From Streptomyces sp. 130 (GTDB lineage: Bacteria > Actinomycetota > Actinomycetes > Streptomycetales > Streptomycetaceae), in the NCBI RefSeq assembly GCF_007096885.1, contig NZ_VJNO01000051.1, positions 1 to 39,829 on the forward strand: a DNA stretch of 39,829 nucleotides. The letters are read 5' to 3'. The position numbers were made by a program, and so were the translations under genes. The notes under the pieces are model-generated. The model made no database searches and was not told the origin of the DNA. It saw only the letters and a program-made list of their open reading frames with translations. Below, piece after piece: positions 1-7,679 of the stretch (position 1 is the stretch's first letter; each line of letters starts with the position of its first letter).

Positions 1-100
1 GGTCGAACTCGTCGGGATGGATTTCCTGCCGGACGGTCAGCGCCCACGTACCAGGCGAATCCGTCGCGGGCGGCGTCCAGTGGTCCGGGAGCCGGAAGGG
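1..100 (-). other. Coding-like fragment at the window edge, no start codon seen
   Basis: The first 100 bases lie downstream of the efflux-pump stop. On the minus strand, in the same frame as the pump and directly after its TGA, codons have nearly all G/C third positions and read PFRLPDHWTPPATDSPG and onward off the window edge. No ATG, GTG or TTG occurs in that frame. It could be the beginning of a gene with an unusual start, a remnant, or a 3' extension of the pump cut off by a stop. I do not recognise the peptide. Confidence 0.2.
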
Positions 101-1588
101 TCAGTGCCCGACCATCACCGTCGGGTCCGCCGCCTTGACCTTCTTGCGCGGCAGCAGCAGCGCCGGAACCAGGCACACCGCGACGAGGATCGCCGCCACC
201 AGGAACACCGAGGCGAACGCGTCGCCCATCTGGTCCTTGATGCCGTCCGGGGTCCTCGCGGTGATGTCCTTCAGGCCGTTGGTGAGGAGCACCGAGAACA
301 GCGCGGTACCGATCGAGGCGGCGACCTGCTGGACGATGTTCATCAGCGTCGAGCCACGGGCGACCGTGTGCTCCCTCAGGGTGGCCAGCGCCGACGCCAT
401 GATCGGCATCATGGAGGCACCCATGCCGAGCCCCATGATGAAGAGCGCCGCGATGATGTACGTGTAGGACGTGTCGGCGGTGAGCTGCGTGAACATGCCC
501 ATGCCGACGGTGATGACCGCGATACCGGTCATGACGATCTTGCCGGGGCCGATGCGGTCGGCGAGCATGCCGGCGATCGGCATGGTGATCATCGCGCCGA
601 TGCCCTGCGGGGCGAGCAGGACGCCCGAGTCGAGCGCCGACTCCCCGCGCACCTGCTGGAAGTAGAGCGGGAAGAGCAGGCTGGCACCGAAGAACGCCAT
701 CGCGAACAGCGACATGGCGACCACGGCGACGCTCAGGTCGCGGTTCTGGAAGAGCCGCAGATCGATCAGCGGGTGGATGTTGCTCGGCCGCAGCGCCCAG
801 GGCACGAACGCGGCGACGAGCACCAGACCGATGATCGCGGGCACGAGGACCTTGGCGGCCCAGACGGTGCCGGTCTCCGGGATGGAGGAGACGCCGTACA
901 GGAAGCACGCGAGGCCGGGCGAGAGCAGCAGCACGCCCACCCAGTCGAAGGTCTCGGACGGCTCCACGTGGTCCTTGGGCAGCACCAGCCACGCGTACAC
1001 GAGAGCGATCGCGCCGATCGGCAGGTTGATCAGGAAGATCCAGTGCCAGGTGGCGATGTCGATCAGCCAACCGCCCAGGATGGGGCCGAAGATGGGGCCG
1101 AGGAGCATGGGAATGCCGAGCACGGCCATCACCCGGCCGACCCGCTCGGGACCGGCCGCACGCGTCAGAATGGTCATGCCGAGCGGCATCAGCATGCCGC
1201 CGCCCAGGCCCTGGATCACCCGGAAGGCGACCAGCATCTCCAAGGAGTTGGCGGCGGCGCACAGCGCCGAACCGATCGCGAACAACGCGACCGCGAGCAG
1301 ATAGAGACGTTTTGTCCCGAACCTGTCGGCGGCCCAGCCGGTGAGCGGGATGACGCTCGCCAGTGCCAGCGTGTAGCCGGTCATCGTCCAGGCGACCTGC
1401 GCCGAGGTCGCGTGGAACTCCTTCTGGAAGGTCTGCAGACCGACCGAGACCACGGTGATGTCCAGGATCGACATGATCCCGCCGAGCACGACCACTCCGG
1501 CCACGAGGAGGACCTTGCTGTCCAGCCTGTCGCCAGAGGTGCCCCCTCCCCCGGGAGGGCTCGAGTCGATCTTTTGCGACGTGGTCAT
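101..1588 (-). CDS. DHA2 family MFS multidrug efflux transporter
   Basis: This 495-residue protein is a probable proton-driven drug exporter of the EmrB/QacA (DHA2, 14-helix) type in the cytoplasmic membrane. The first helix contains LDITVVSVGLQTF, the typical DHA2 start. A loop DRFGTKR matches MFS motif A, and GGWLIDIATWHWIFLINLPIG is the helix 5-6 region with the antiporter motif. Length fits the family. The start is the ATG at 1588, preceded by GAAAGGTGAG as ribosome binding site. It is divergent from a TetR regulator across about 250 bp, the usual arrangement for a repressor-controlled pump, so repression by that protein is inferred. Substrate cannot be read from sequence. Confidence 0.93.
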   Translation of the reverse strand: MTTSQKIDSSPPGGGGTSGDRLDSKVLLVAGVVVLGGIMSILDITVVSVGLQTFQKEFHATSAQVAWTMTGYTLALASVIPLTGWAADRFGTKRLYLLAVALFAIGSALCAAANSLEMLVAFRVIQGLGGGMLMPLGMTILTRAAGPERVGRVMAVLGIPMLLGPIFGPILGGWLIDIATWHWIFLINLPIGAIALVYAWLVLPKDHVEPSETFDWVGVLLLSPGLACFLYGVSSIPETGTVWAAKVLVPAIIGLVLVAAFVPWALRPSNIHPLIDLRLFQNRDLSVAVVAMSLFAMAFFGASLLFPLYFQQVRGESALDSGVLLAPQGIGAMITMPIAGMLADRIGPGKIVMTGIAVITVGMGMFTQLTADTSYTYIIAALFIMGLGMGASMMPIMASALATLREHTVARGSTLMNIVQQVAASIGTALFSVLLTNGLKDITARTPDGIKDQMGDAFASVFLVAAILVAVCLVPALLLPRKKVKAADPTVMVGH

Positions 1589-1800
1589 TACTCACCTTTC
1601 GGAGAAAACGCGGAGCTGCCCGGGGCCCGCTCGATCTGTCCACCCCCCGTGGCCTCCGGCTGGTGGCGACGGTGCGCGCTCCGGCGGGCACGGATACGGA
1701 ATCCGCCCTTCCGATGGGCGGACAGAGATCCACCGAGGCGCGGTCCACGACGGACGACATCACCGGGCGGGATTCATGCGATCCGTTGTGGAACATGAAT

Positions 1801-1816
1801 GTACCAGCGCCGGTAG
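1801..1816. promoter_or_regulatory. Weak inverted repeat in the TetR/efflux divergent region
   Basis: The arms TACC and GGTA flank six bases, about 20 bp upstream of the TetR start and within the region shared with the divergent pump. This is a possible operator, but the arms are short and no clear -35/-10 pair accompanies them. The rest of 1589-1835 shows no other feature I can support. Confidence 0.25.
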
Positions 1817-1835
1817 GCCAGTATCGTTTTGATTG

Positions 1836-2444
1836 ATGACAAGAAATGTGCACCTGCGCGATCGCGTCGCGATCGCGATCCTCGACGCCGCTGCGATGCT
1901 GCTCGCCCGGCGGGGCGAGAGCGTCAGCATGGCGGACGTCGCGGCGGCCGCCGGCGTGGGCCGGACGACTCTGTACCGCCACTTCCCCAGCCGCGAGACC
2001 CTGCTGGACGCCCTGTCCCAGGAAGCGTGTGCCGAACTGATCGGCAAGCTGGCGGACGCCGGCCTGGACCGCGTCGCCGTGCCCGAGGGCGTGGCGCGGG
2101 TCAGCCGGATCGCGATGAGCCAGGCCGCCAAGTACCAGGCCCTGATGCGCATCCACGGCAAGCCCGCCGTGCCCGACGAGACCGCCCGCCAGCTCATGGC
2201 GCCCCTCACCGCGCTGTTCGTCCGCGGATCGGCCGACGGCACGTGGCGCACGGACCTCGGCCCCGACACGCTGCTCGACCTCTACAGCGCGCTGCTGCAG
2301 GGCGCGCTGGGCCAGGCGCTGCACGCCAAGCTGGGCGTGGAGCCCGCCGCGGCCGCCGTCACGTCGGTCTTCATGCACGGCGCGGGCACACGGCGGCCGG
2401 TGAGCGACGGCCTGCTGAACAGCCCGTCCCCGGCGGGCATCTGA
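1836..2444 (+). CDS. TetR family transcriptional regulator
   Basis: This is a 202-residue regulator. The N-terminal helix-turn-helix reads VSMADVAAAAGVGRTTLYRHF (two short helices plus the TetR signature YRHF), followed by the ligand-binding helical domain. A TTG precedes the chosen ATG immediately, so either could initiate; the ATG is the better codon. It is divergent from the DHA2 pump and most likely represses it, with release by a pump substrate; that role is inferred from position only. The C-terminal domain gives no ligand clue. Confidence 0.9.
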   Translation: MTRNVHLRDRVAIAILDAAAMLLARRGESVSMADVAAAAGVGRTTLYRHFPSRETLLDALSQEACAELIGKLADAGLDRVAVPEGVARVSRIAMSQAAKYQALMRIHGKPAVPDETARQLMAPLTALFVRGSADGTWRTDLGPDTLLDLYSALLQGALGQALHAKLGVEPAAAAVTSVFMHGAGTRRPVSDGLLNSPSPAGI

Positions 2445-2454
2445 GACGCGCCTC

Positions 2455-2501
2455 GCCGGTACATCCCTTCGGGTGACAGAGCCACGGCGCCGGGTACCGG
2501 C
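2455..2501. terminator. Possible bidirectional hairpin between convergent genes
   Basis: The arms GCCGGTAC and GTACCGGC (8 bp) enclose about 31 bases between the convergent TetR and Nudix genes. The loop is long and no T-run follows, so this is only a weak candidate for a shared terminator. Confidence 0.3.
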
Positions 2502-2512
2502 TGTCCCGGCCC

Positions 2513-2992
2513 CTAGCGCGGGTCGGTGGCCTCGAACCAGGTGGGCCCGTCGGTCAGCGCCTGCTTGATCCGGAACAGCGCGAACTCGGCCAAGTCGGGC
2601 AGCGCGTCCACGGGGAACCAGCCCACCTCCAGCGACTCGTCGTCGTTGACCCTGGCCGTACCGCCGGTGGCGCGGCAGCGGAAGGTGATGTCGAGGAACT
2701 GGCAGCGGTCCCCGTTCTCGTACTGGATGGGCGGCAGCGCCTGGGTGAGGACGACCCGTTCCGCGACGCAGTGCACGGCGGTCTCCTCGTACACCTCGCG
2801 CTCCGCCGTCGTCGCGGGCTGTTCGCCCGGCTCGGAGATGCCGCCGATCACGGACCACTCACCGGTGTCGGCGCGCCGGCCGAGGAGCACTCTCCCCTCG
2901 TCGTCGAAGACGACGGCGGTGACACCGGGCAGCAGGAGCAGCTGCCGCCCGGCGGTGGCACGGATCTCGCGGATGAAGTCAGGAATGGCCAT
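2513..2992 (-). CDS. Nudix hydrolase
   Basis: This 159-residue single-domain Nudix protein would hydrolyse a nucleoside diphosphate linked to another group. The Nudix box starts in GGISEPGEQ and ends in REVYEET, giving the required G-x5-E-x7-RE-x2-EE pattern; the glutamates bind the catalytic divalent metal. ATG at 2992 is the only good start. It ends 68 bp from the convergent TetR gene and lies 29 bp downstream of the lnt stop on the same strand, so read-through from lnt is possible. Substrate unknown. Confidence 0.88.
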   Translation of the reverse strand: MAIPDFIREIRATAGRQLLLLPGVTAVVFDDEGRVLLGRRADTGEWSVIGGISEPGEQPATTAEREVYEETAVHCVAERVVLTQALPPIQYENGDRCQFLDITFRCRATGGTARVNDDESLEVGWFPVDALPDLAEFALFRIKQALTDGPTWFEATDPR

Positions 2993-3021
2993 GTGCCGAC
3001 CCTACGCGGCGTGCCACCCGG

Positions 3022-4617
3022 TCACCGGATGCGCCGGGCACGCACCGCGAGGGCGCCCGCCCAGCCGAGCGCGCCGAGCGCGAGCAGGATCAGAACGCCC
3101 TCGGGCAGCGGCCCCATGCGGGTCGCGGGGGTCAGCGAGGAGCGCAGCGGCACCTCGTCCACCAGGGCGTCCGGGGTGAACATCTTCGTCTTCTCGGCCA
3201 CCGTGCCGTCCGGGCGGATGATCGCGCTGACGCCGCTGGTCACGGGGACGACGACGGACCGGCTGTGCTCGACGGCGCGCACCCGGGACATCGCGAGCTG
3301 CTGGTAGGTCATCTCGCTGCGGCCGAAGGTGGCGTTGTTGCTGGGCACGGCGATCAACTGGGCGCCGTGCTCGACCGTGTCGCGTACGGCGTCGTCGAAC
3401 GCGGCCTCGTAGCAGGTGACGAGCCCGGTGTAGGTGCCCGCGAGATCGAAGACGCCGACCTTCTCGCCCGGGCCGAAGTCGCGCTGCACCCGGTCGACGT
3501 CCGAACTGAAGAGGCGGACGAACGAGCGCATCGGCATGTACTCGCCGAACGGCTGGATGTGCCGCTTGTCGTACGTGGCGACGGGGCCCTTGTCCGGCTG
3601 CCACTGGATGAGGGTGTTGCGCAGGGGGCCGGAGTCGGGTTCGATCACCGCGCCGATGACGGTCGGCACCCCGATGGCCTTCACGGCGTCGTCGATGACG
3701 ATCCGCGCGTCCGGGTTGCGGTACGGGTCCAGGTCGGAGGAGTTCTCCGGCCACAGGACGAAGTCCGGCTGCGGGACCTTGCCGGCCTTCACCTCCCGGG
3801 CCAGCTGCTCCGTGCGCTTGGCGTGGTTGTCCAGGACCGCGCGGCGCTGGGCGTTGAAGTCGAGGCCGAGGCGGGGCACGTTGCCCTGGATCGCGGCGAC
3901 GGTCGCGGTGCCGTCCTCGGCCGAGTCGTCCACGAGCGGCAGTGCCGCGAAGGCTGCCGCCACGGGGACGAGGACCGTCGCCGCCGCCACGGCGGTGGCC
4001 ACGGGACGGAGTTCACCGGCGGCGCGGTAGCGGGCGGAGCGGCGGACCGCCTCGAAGAGGCCGAATCCGCAGAGCACCACGGCGAAGGAGAGCAGCGGGG
4101 TCCCGCCGAGCGCGGCGAGCGGCAGGAAGACGCCGTCCGCCTGGCCGAAGGCGATCTTGCCCCAGGGGAAGCCGCCGAAGGGCATCCGGGCGCGGACCGC
4201 CTCGTCCAGCGTCCAGACCGCGGCCGCCCACAGCGGTCCGCCGGGGAGGCGGGAGACGGCGGAGATGCCGATGCAGCCGACCGCGACGAACAGCGCCTCG
4301 GCGGCGGCGAGGGCCAGCCACGGGACCGGGCCGACCTCCTCGCCGGTCCAGTGCAGCAGGGGCAGCATGAAGCCGAGCCCCGCGAGCAGCCCGAGCCCGA
4401 AAGCGGCGCGGGCTCGGCGCTCGAACAGCACCCAGCCGAGCAGGGCGAAACCGGGCAGAACCAGCCACCACAGGGGCCGGGGCGGGAAGCTGAGGTACAG
4501 CATCACGCCGGAGAGGACGGCGGCCCCGGGCCGCACCAGGCGCTGCGGCAGCCCGCCTGTCCGGGGGGCGGGGGCGGGGCTCTGCGGTTCGCCGACCTGG
4601 GCGATGGTGGTGCTCAC
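3022..4617 (-). CDS. lnt: Apolipoprotein N-acyltransferase
   Basis: Lnt transfers a fatty acid to the N-terminal diacylglyceryl-cysteine of lipoproteins, the last step of lipoprotein maturation, at the outer face of the membrane. The 531-residue protein has an N-terminal block of hydrophobic helices (about residues 30-220) followed by a nitrilase-like domain. The catalytic triad is visible: Glu about 291 in LWPENSS, Lys about 351 in YDKRHIQPFGEYMP, and Cys about 402 in LVTCYEAAF. A final hydrophobic helix precedes a basic tail. The GTG at 4617 is chosen over an upstream ATG because TAGACT, a -10-like element, sits 7 nt before it. Streptomycetes commonly carry two Lnt homologues; which one this is cannot be told. 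Confidence 0.92.
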   Translation of the reverse strand: MSTTIAQVGEPQSPAPAPRTGGLPQRLVRPGAAVLSGVMLYLSFPPRPLWWLVLPGFALLGWVLFERRARAAFGLGLLAGLGFMLPLLHWTGEEVGPVPWLALAAAEALFVAVGCIGISAVSRLPGGPLWAAAVWTLDEAVRARMPFGGFPWGKIAFGQADGVFLPLAALGGTPLLSFAVVLCGFGLFEAVRRSARYRAAGELRPVATAVAAATVLVPVAAAFAALPLVDDSAEDGTATVAAIQGNVPRLGLDFNAQRRAVLDNHAKRTEQLAREVKAGKVPQPDFVLWPENSSDLDPYRNPDARIVIDDAVKAIGVPTVIGAVIEPDSGPLRNTLIQWQPDKGPVATYDKRHIQPFGEYMPMRSFVRLFSSDVDRVQRDFGPGEKVGVFDLAGTYTGLVTCYEAAFDDAVRDTVEHGAQLIAVPSNNATFGRSEMTYQQLAMSRVRAVEHSRSVVVPVTSGVSAIIRPDGTVAEKTKMFTPDALVDEVPLRSSLTPATRMGPLPEGVLILLALGALGWAGALAVRARRIR

Positions 4618-4624
4618 CCGGCGG

Positions 4625-4630
4625 AGTCTA
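4625..4630 (-). promoter_or_regulatory. -10 element of lnt, leaderless arrangement
   Basis: TAGACT on the minus strand ends 7 nt before the lnt GTG, placing the expected transcription start at or next to the start codon. No Shine-Dalgarno sequence is present. A convincing -35 was not found. Confidence 0.45.
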
Positions 4631-4736
4631 CGGTGGCCGCCGGGCCACGCGGGAGCCCCGTCCCGATGGCGGAATCCCAACCACCACGGGGAAACCGCAC
4701 TCGGCGCCGGGGCAGCGGGCCGCCGGGCAGGGGGTC

Positions 4737-5059
4737 GTGGGCGTGGTGCTGCCGGGCGCCGCGTCCGGCTGGCTGCTGTACGCGCTGTGGCGCTCGCCCC
4801 GGCCCGCGGCGGTGGTCCTGGCGGCGGGCGCCGCGCTCACGGGCCTGGCCGGGCCGGCGAGCGTGGGCAACGCGCTGCGCTTCGCACCGGTGACGGCCGG
4901 GGGCGGGGCCGCCTGGCCGGGCTCCCGTCGGCAAGGCGGCCGATCGGCTCGGGCGGGCCGGGCGAGCCGCACGAGCCGGGCGGCGTGGACGGCGACGAGG
5001 ACGGGGTCAGGCCCCGGCCGGGAAGCCCGAGGACGGCAGGTGCAGCCGGGCCCGGATGA
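4737..5059 (+). pseudogene. Small membrane protein gene with an apparent frameshift
   Basis: From the GTG at 4737 to about 4900 the plus strand reads GVVLPGAASGWLLYALWR and continues with a second hydrophobic segment, with almost every third base G or C. At about 4900-4915, in a GGGGGCGGGG run, this coding signal moves to a different frame, which continues as RPIGSGGPGEPHEPGGVDGD and stops at 5059. The last 53 bp overlap the 3' end of the opposing PH-like gene. The product would be a small protein with one or two membrane segments and a polar tail. The shift could be real decay or a sequencing indel in the G-rich run. It otherwise fills a 389-bp gap. Not a recognised family. Confidence 0.4.
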
Positions 5060-5570
5060 ACCGTACGCCCGCCTCGGCGTCGTCCACCGTGATGGTGAAC
5101 GTGCGGCCGTCGCCGAGCCGCAGCACCAGCCCCTCGCCCCGGCGCACGACCACGGCCGTGCCCTTCTCGGGGCGCCAGCGGTAGCCCCAGCCGCCCCACT
5201 GCCGGGGGTTCACATGGGGCGCGAAGTCGGCGGCCACCACATGGGTGAGCAGGATGCGGCGGCGCGGCAGCCCCATGTGGCCGCAGCGCACCTCCAGGGC
5301 GTCGCCGTCGACCCGGACGGCGACGTTCACGAAGGCGAGGGTGCCGAACAGCATCAGCAGGCCGGCGGCGACGCAGCCGATCACCGACATCAGCAGCGGG
5401 GCGATGCCGGAGGCCCAGTCGGAGCTGACGGCGAGCTGGATGCCCAGGGCCAGGCAGGCGGCGCCCAGGGCCGCGAGGACCCACTGGGTGCGGTTGGTGG
5501 CCCGGCCGACCCAGACCTGCGAGTGGGTGCCGGTTCCGGTGCGCTTCGGTTCTCCGGGGTGCTCCCTCAT
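5007..5570 (-). CDS. Membrane protein with bacterial PH-like domain
   Basis: This is a 187-residue protein. A polar N-terminus (about 1-28) is followed by two hydrophobic helices, WVLAALGAACLALGIQLAV and LLMSVIGCVAAGLLMLFGTL, and a C-terminal beta-rich domain. GWGYRWRPEKGTAVVVRRGE and the later GDGRTFTITVDD resemble the bacterial PH-like domains found in actinobacterial two-helix membrane proteins. No catalytic residues are seen; a membrane-associated structural or sensing role is the most that can be inferred. It lies about 70 bp downstream of the racemase on the same strand and may share its transcript. Confidence 0.75.
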   Translation of the reverse strand: MREHPGEPKRTGTGTHSQVWVGRATNRTQWVLAALGAACLALGIQLAVSSDWASGIAPLLMSVIGCVAAGLLMLFGTLAFVNVAVRVDGDALEVRCGHMGLPRRRILLTHVVAADFAPHVNPRQWGGWGYRWRPEKGTAVVVRRGEGLVLRLGDGRTFTITVDDAEAGVRFIRARLHLPSSGFPAGA

Positions 5571-5639
5571 GCCGAGCAGCGTACTGAAGAACCGGCCTTC
5601 GGGGACGGGCGCGGACGCGCGGGCGGGGCCGTCGGCGGG

Positions 5640-6422
5640 TCAGCGGACGGAGCCGACGGCGGCCAGCCGGCGCCCTTCCGGGTAGGCCAGGGCGGCCTGC
5701 GGCAGCTCCGAGACACGACCGCTGAGGATGACCGCGATGGACGAGGAGGGTTCGGCCGACGGAGCGGGTTCGACGCCGATCCGGCGCAGCGCCTGGGCGG
5801 CGACGGCCCCGGCGGACCCGTGCAGGGCGACCGGGCGCCGGCCGGGCCCGGCGACGGCCTCGCGGATGCGCTCGGCGACGAGCTCGTAGTGGGTGCAGCC
5901 CAGGACCACGGCCCGGACGTCGGGCGGGGTGAGCGCGGCGGCGGCGGCGATCGCCGTGCCGATGGCGTCCTCGTCCGCGTGCTGCACGGCGTCGGCGAGC
6001 CCCGGGCAGGGCACCTCGGTGACGGCGGCGGACCCGGCGAACTCGCCGATCAGTCCGCGCTGGTACGGGCTGCCGGTGGTGGCCGGGGTCGCCCAGATCG
6101 CGACGGAGCCGCCGGCCGCGGCGGCCGGTTTGATCGCGGGAACGGTGCCGATGACGGGCAGGCCCGGTTCCAGCTCGGCGCGCAGCAGCTCCAGCGCGTG
6201 CACGGAGGCGGTGTTGCAGGCGACGATCAGCGCGTCGGGCCGGTGCGCGGCGGCGGCCCGGGCCACCGCGAGCGCGTGGGCCTTCACACCCTCGGGAGCG
6301 CGGCCCCAGGGCATGTGGTCCGGGTCCGAGGAGAGCACCAGATCGGCGTCCGGCCGCAGCCTGCGTACTGCGGCGGCGGCGGCGAGCAGTCCGATTCCGG
6401 AGTCCATGAGCGCGATCTTCAC
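5640..6422 (-). CDS. Aspartate/glutamate racemase family protein (MurI-like)
   Basis: This 260-residue protein has the two-cysteine racemase fold that interconverts L and D acidic amino acids without cofactor. DSGIGLL near residue 8 corresponds to the MurI DSGxGGL loop with one glycine replaced. ACNTAS supplies the first catalytic cysteine and GCTHYE the second; GSPYQRGL also matches MurI. The GTG start at 6422 has TATGGT six bases upstream, suggesting a leaderless message. It is divergent from the glycosyltransferase over only 58 bp. It could be the peptidoglycan MurI or a paralogue; the altered first loop and the absence of usual murI neighbours argue for a paralogue. Confidence 0.85.
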   Translation of the reverse strand: MKIALMDSGIGLLAAAAAVRRLRPDADLVLSSDPDHMPWGRAPEGVKAHALAVARAAAAHRPDALIVACNTASVHALELLRAELEPGLPVIGTVPAIKPAAAAGGSVAIWATPATTGSPYQRGLIGEFAGSAAVTEVPCPGLADAVQHADEDAIGTAIAAAAALTPPDVRAVVLGCTHYELVAERIREAVAGPGRRPVALHGSAGAVAAQALRRIGVEPAPSAEPSSSIAVILSGRVSELPQAALAYPEGRRLAAVGSVR

Positions 6423-6428
6423 CCAGTC

Positions 6429-6434
6429 ACCATA
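6429..6434 (-). promoter_or_regulatory. -10 element of the racemase gene, leaderless arrangement
   Basis: TATGGT on the minus strand ends six bases before the GTG start at 6422. There is no Shine-Dalgarno sequence in the short interval. The -35 region is poor. Confidence 0.4.
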
Positions 6435-6445
6435 GTCGACCGCCC

Positions 6446-6473
6446 TTGCGGTCCCCGCTCAGTGGTGCAGACT
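6446..6473 (+). promoter_or_regulatory. Leaderless promoter of the HpnB-like glycosyltransferase
   Basis: TTGCGG at 6446-6451 and CAGACT at 6468-6473 are separated by 16 bp. The ATG follows seven bases after the -10, and CTTCCGCCA before it cannot act as a ribosome binding site. Confidence 0.45.
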
Positions 6474-6480
6474 TCCGCCA

Positions 6481-7653
6481 ATGAGCGCCGTTGCCTGGAT
6501 CGCCGTGGGTTCGCTTGTCTCGTGGGTGTGGCTGCTGCTGGGCCAGGGGTTCTTCTGGCGCACCGACCAGCGGCTGCCGAGCCGTGCGGCCCCGGAGCGC
6601 TGGCCCTCGGTCGCCGTCGTCGTGCCGGCGCGCGACGAGGCCCCGATGCTGCCGGTGAGCCTGCCGTCGCTGCTGGCGCAGGACTATCCGGGCAGCGCCG
6701 AGGTGTTCCTCGTGGACGACTGCAGCAAGGACGGTACGGGGGACGTCGCCCGTGCCCTGTCCGTGCGGTACGGGGGCCTGCCGCTGACCGTGGTCTCGCC
6801 GGGCGAGCCCGAGCCCGGCTGGACGGGCAAGCTGTGGGCGGTGCGTCACGGGATCGCGCTGGCCCGGGCCGGGGAACCGGAGTACCTGCTGCTCACGGAC
6901 GCCGACATCGCGCATGAGCCGGACAGCCTGCGGGAGCTGGTGGCGGCGGCGGAGACGGGCGGCTTCGACCTGGTCTCGCAGATGGCGCGGCTGCGGGTGG
7001 CGAGTGTCTGGGAGCGGCTCGTCGTGCCGGCCTTCGTCTACTTCTTCTCGCAGCTCTATCCGTTCCGGTGGATCAACCGGGAGCGGGGGCGGACGGCCGC
7101 CGCCGCTGGGGGCTGTGTGCTGCTGCGGACGGAGGCGGCGGTGCGGGCCGGGGTGCCGGATTCGATCCGGCAGGCGGTGATCGACGACGTGTCGCTGGCC
7201 CGGGTGGTGCGGCGCTCGGGCGGCCGGATCTGGCTGGGGCTCGCGGACCGGGTGGACAGTGTGCGTCCGTACCCGTGCCTGGCCGATCTGTGGCGGATGG
7301 TCGCGCGGAGCGCGTACGCCCAGCTGCGGCACAGTCCGCCGGTTCTGCTGGCCACGGTGCTCGGGCTGGCGCTCGTCTACCTGGCGCCGCCGGTGACGCT
7401 GGTCGCCGGGTTGCTGGGCGGGAGCGCGGTCGCGGCCTGGGCCGGGGGCGTCGCGTGGGCCGTGATGGCGGGGACGTACATGCCGATGCTGGGCTACTAC
7501 CGGCAGTCGCTGTGGCTGGCCCCGCTGCTGCCGTTCACCGCCCTGCTGTATCTGCTGATGACCGTCGATTCGGCGGTGCGGCACTACCGGGGGCGCGGCG
7601 CGGCCTGGAAGGGGCGTACGTACGCCCGTCCCGAGGCCGCACCGGATCAGTGA
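6481..7653 (+). CDS. HpnB-like family 2 glycosyltransferase
   Basis: This 390-residue membrane-bound GT-A glycosyltransferase begins with one hydrophobic helix, then a GT2 domain: VVVPARDEA, VDDCSKDGT for nucleotide-sugar binding, LTDADIAHEPD as the metal-binding DxD, and IDDVSLARVVRRSG as the later acidic motif. WTGKLWA and FVYFFSQLYPFRWIN match the hopanoid-associated HpnB family. Three hydrophobic segments follow after about residue 285. HpnB is linked to hopanoid biosynthesis by association, but no other hopanoid gene is in view here, so the lipid acceptor is uncertain. It converges with the TerD gene with only 21 bp between stops. Confidence 0.87.
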   Translation: MSAVAWIAVGSLVSWVWLLLGQGFFWRTDQRLPSRAAPERWPSVAVVVPARDEAPMLPVSLPSLLAQDYPGSAEVFLVDDCSKDGTGDVARALSVRYGGLPLTVVSPGEPEPGWTGKLWAVRHGIALARAGEPEYLLLTDADIAHEPDSLRELVAAAETGGFDLVSQMARLRVASVWERLVVPAFVYFFSQLYPFRWINRERGRTAAAAGGCVLLRTEAAVRAGVPDSIRQAVIDDVSLARVVRRSGGRIWLGLADRVDSVRPYPCLADLWRMVARSAYAQLRHSPPVLLATVLGLALVYLAPPVTLVAGLLGGSAVAAWAGGVAWAVMAGTYMPMLGYYRQSLWLAPLLPFTALLYLLMTVDSAVRHYRGRGAAWKGRTYARPEAAPDQ

Positions 7654-7656
7654 CTC

Positions 7657-7679
7657 AGTGACCCCCTGGCCGGGTCACT
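7657..7679. terminator. Bidirectional terminator covering a stop codon
   Basis: The 8-bp arms AGTGACCC and GGGTCACT enclose seven bases. The hairpin fills the gap between the convergent glycosyltransferase and TerD genes, and its right arm contains the TerD stop codon. Confidence 0.65.

Noticed and set aside
17..1798. 593-codon open frame opposite the efflux pump
   Set aside because: It is the antisense of a clear MFS gene; its composition (Arg/His/Asp-rich, no domain) is typical of shadow frames in high-GC DNA.
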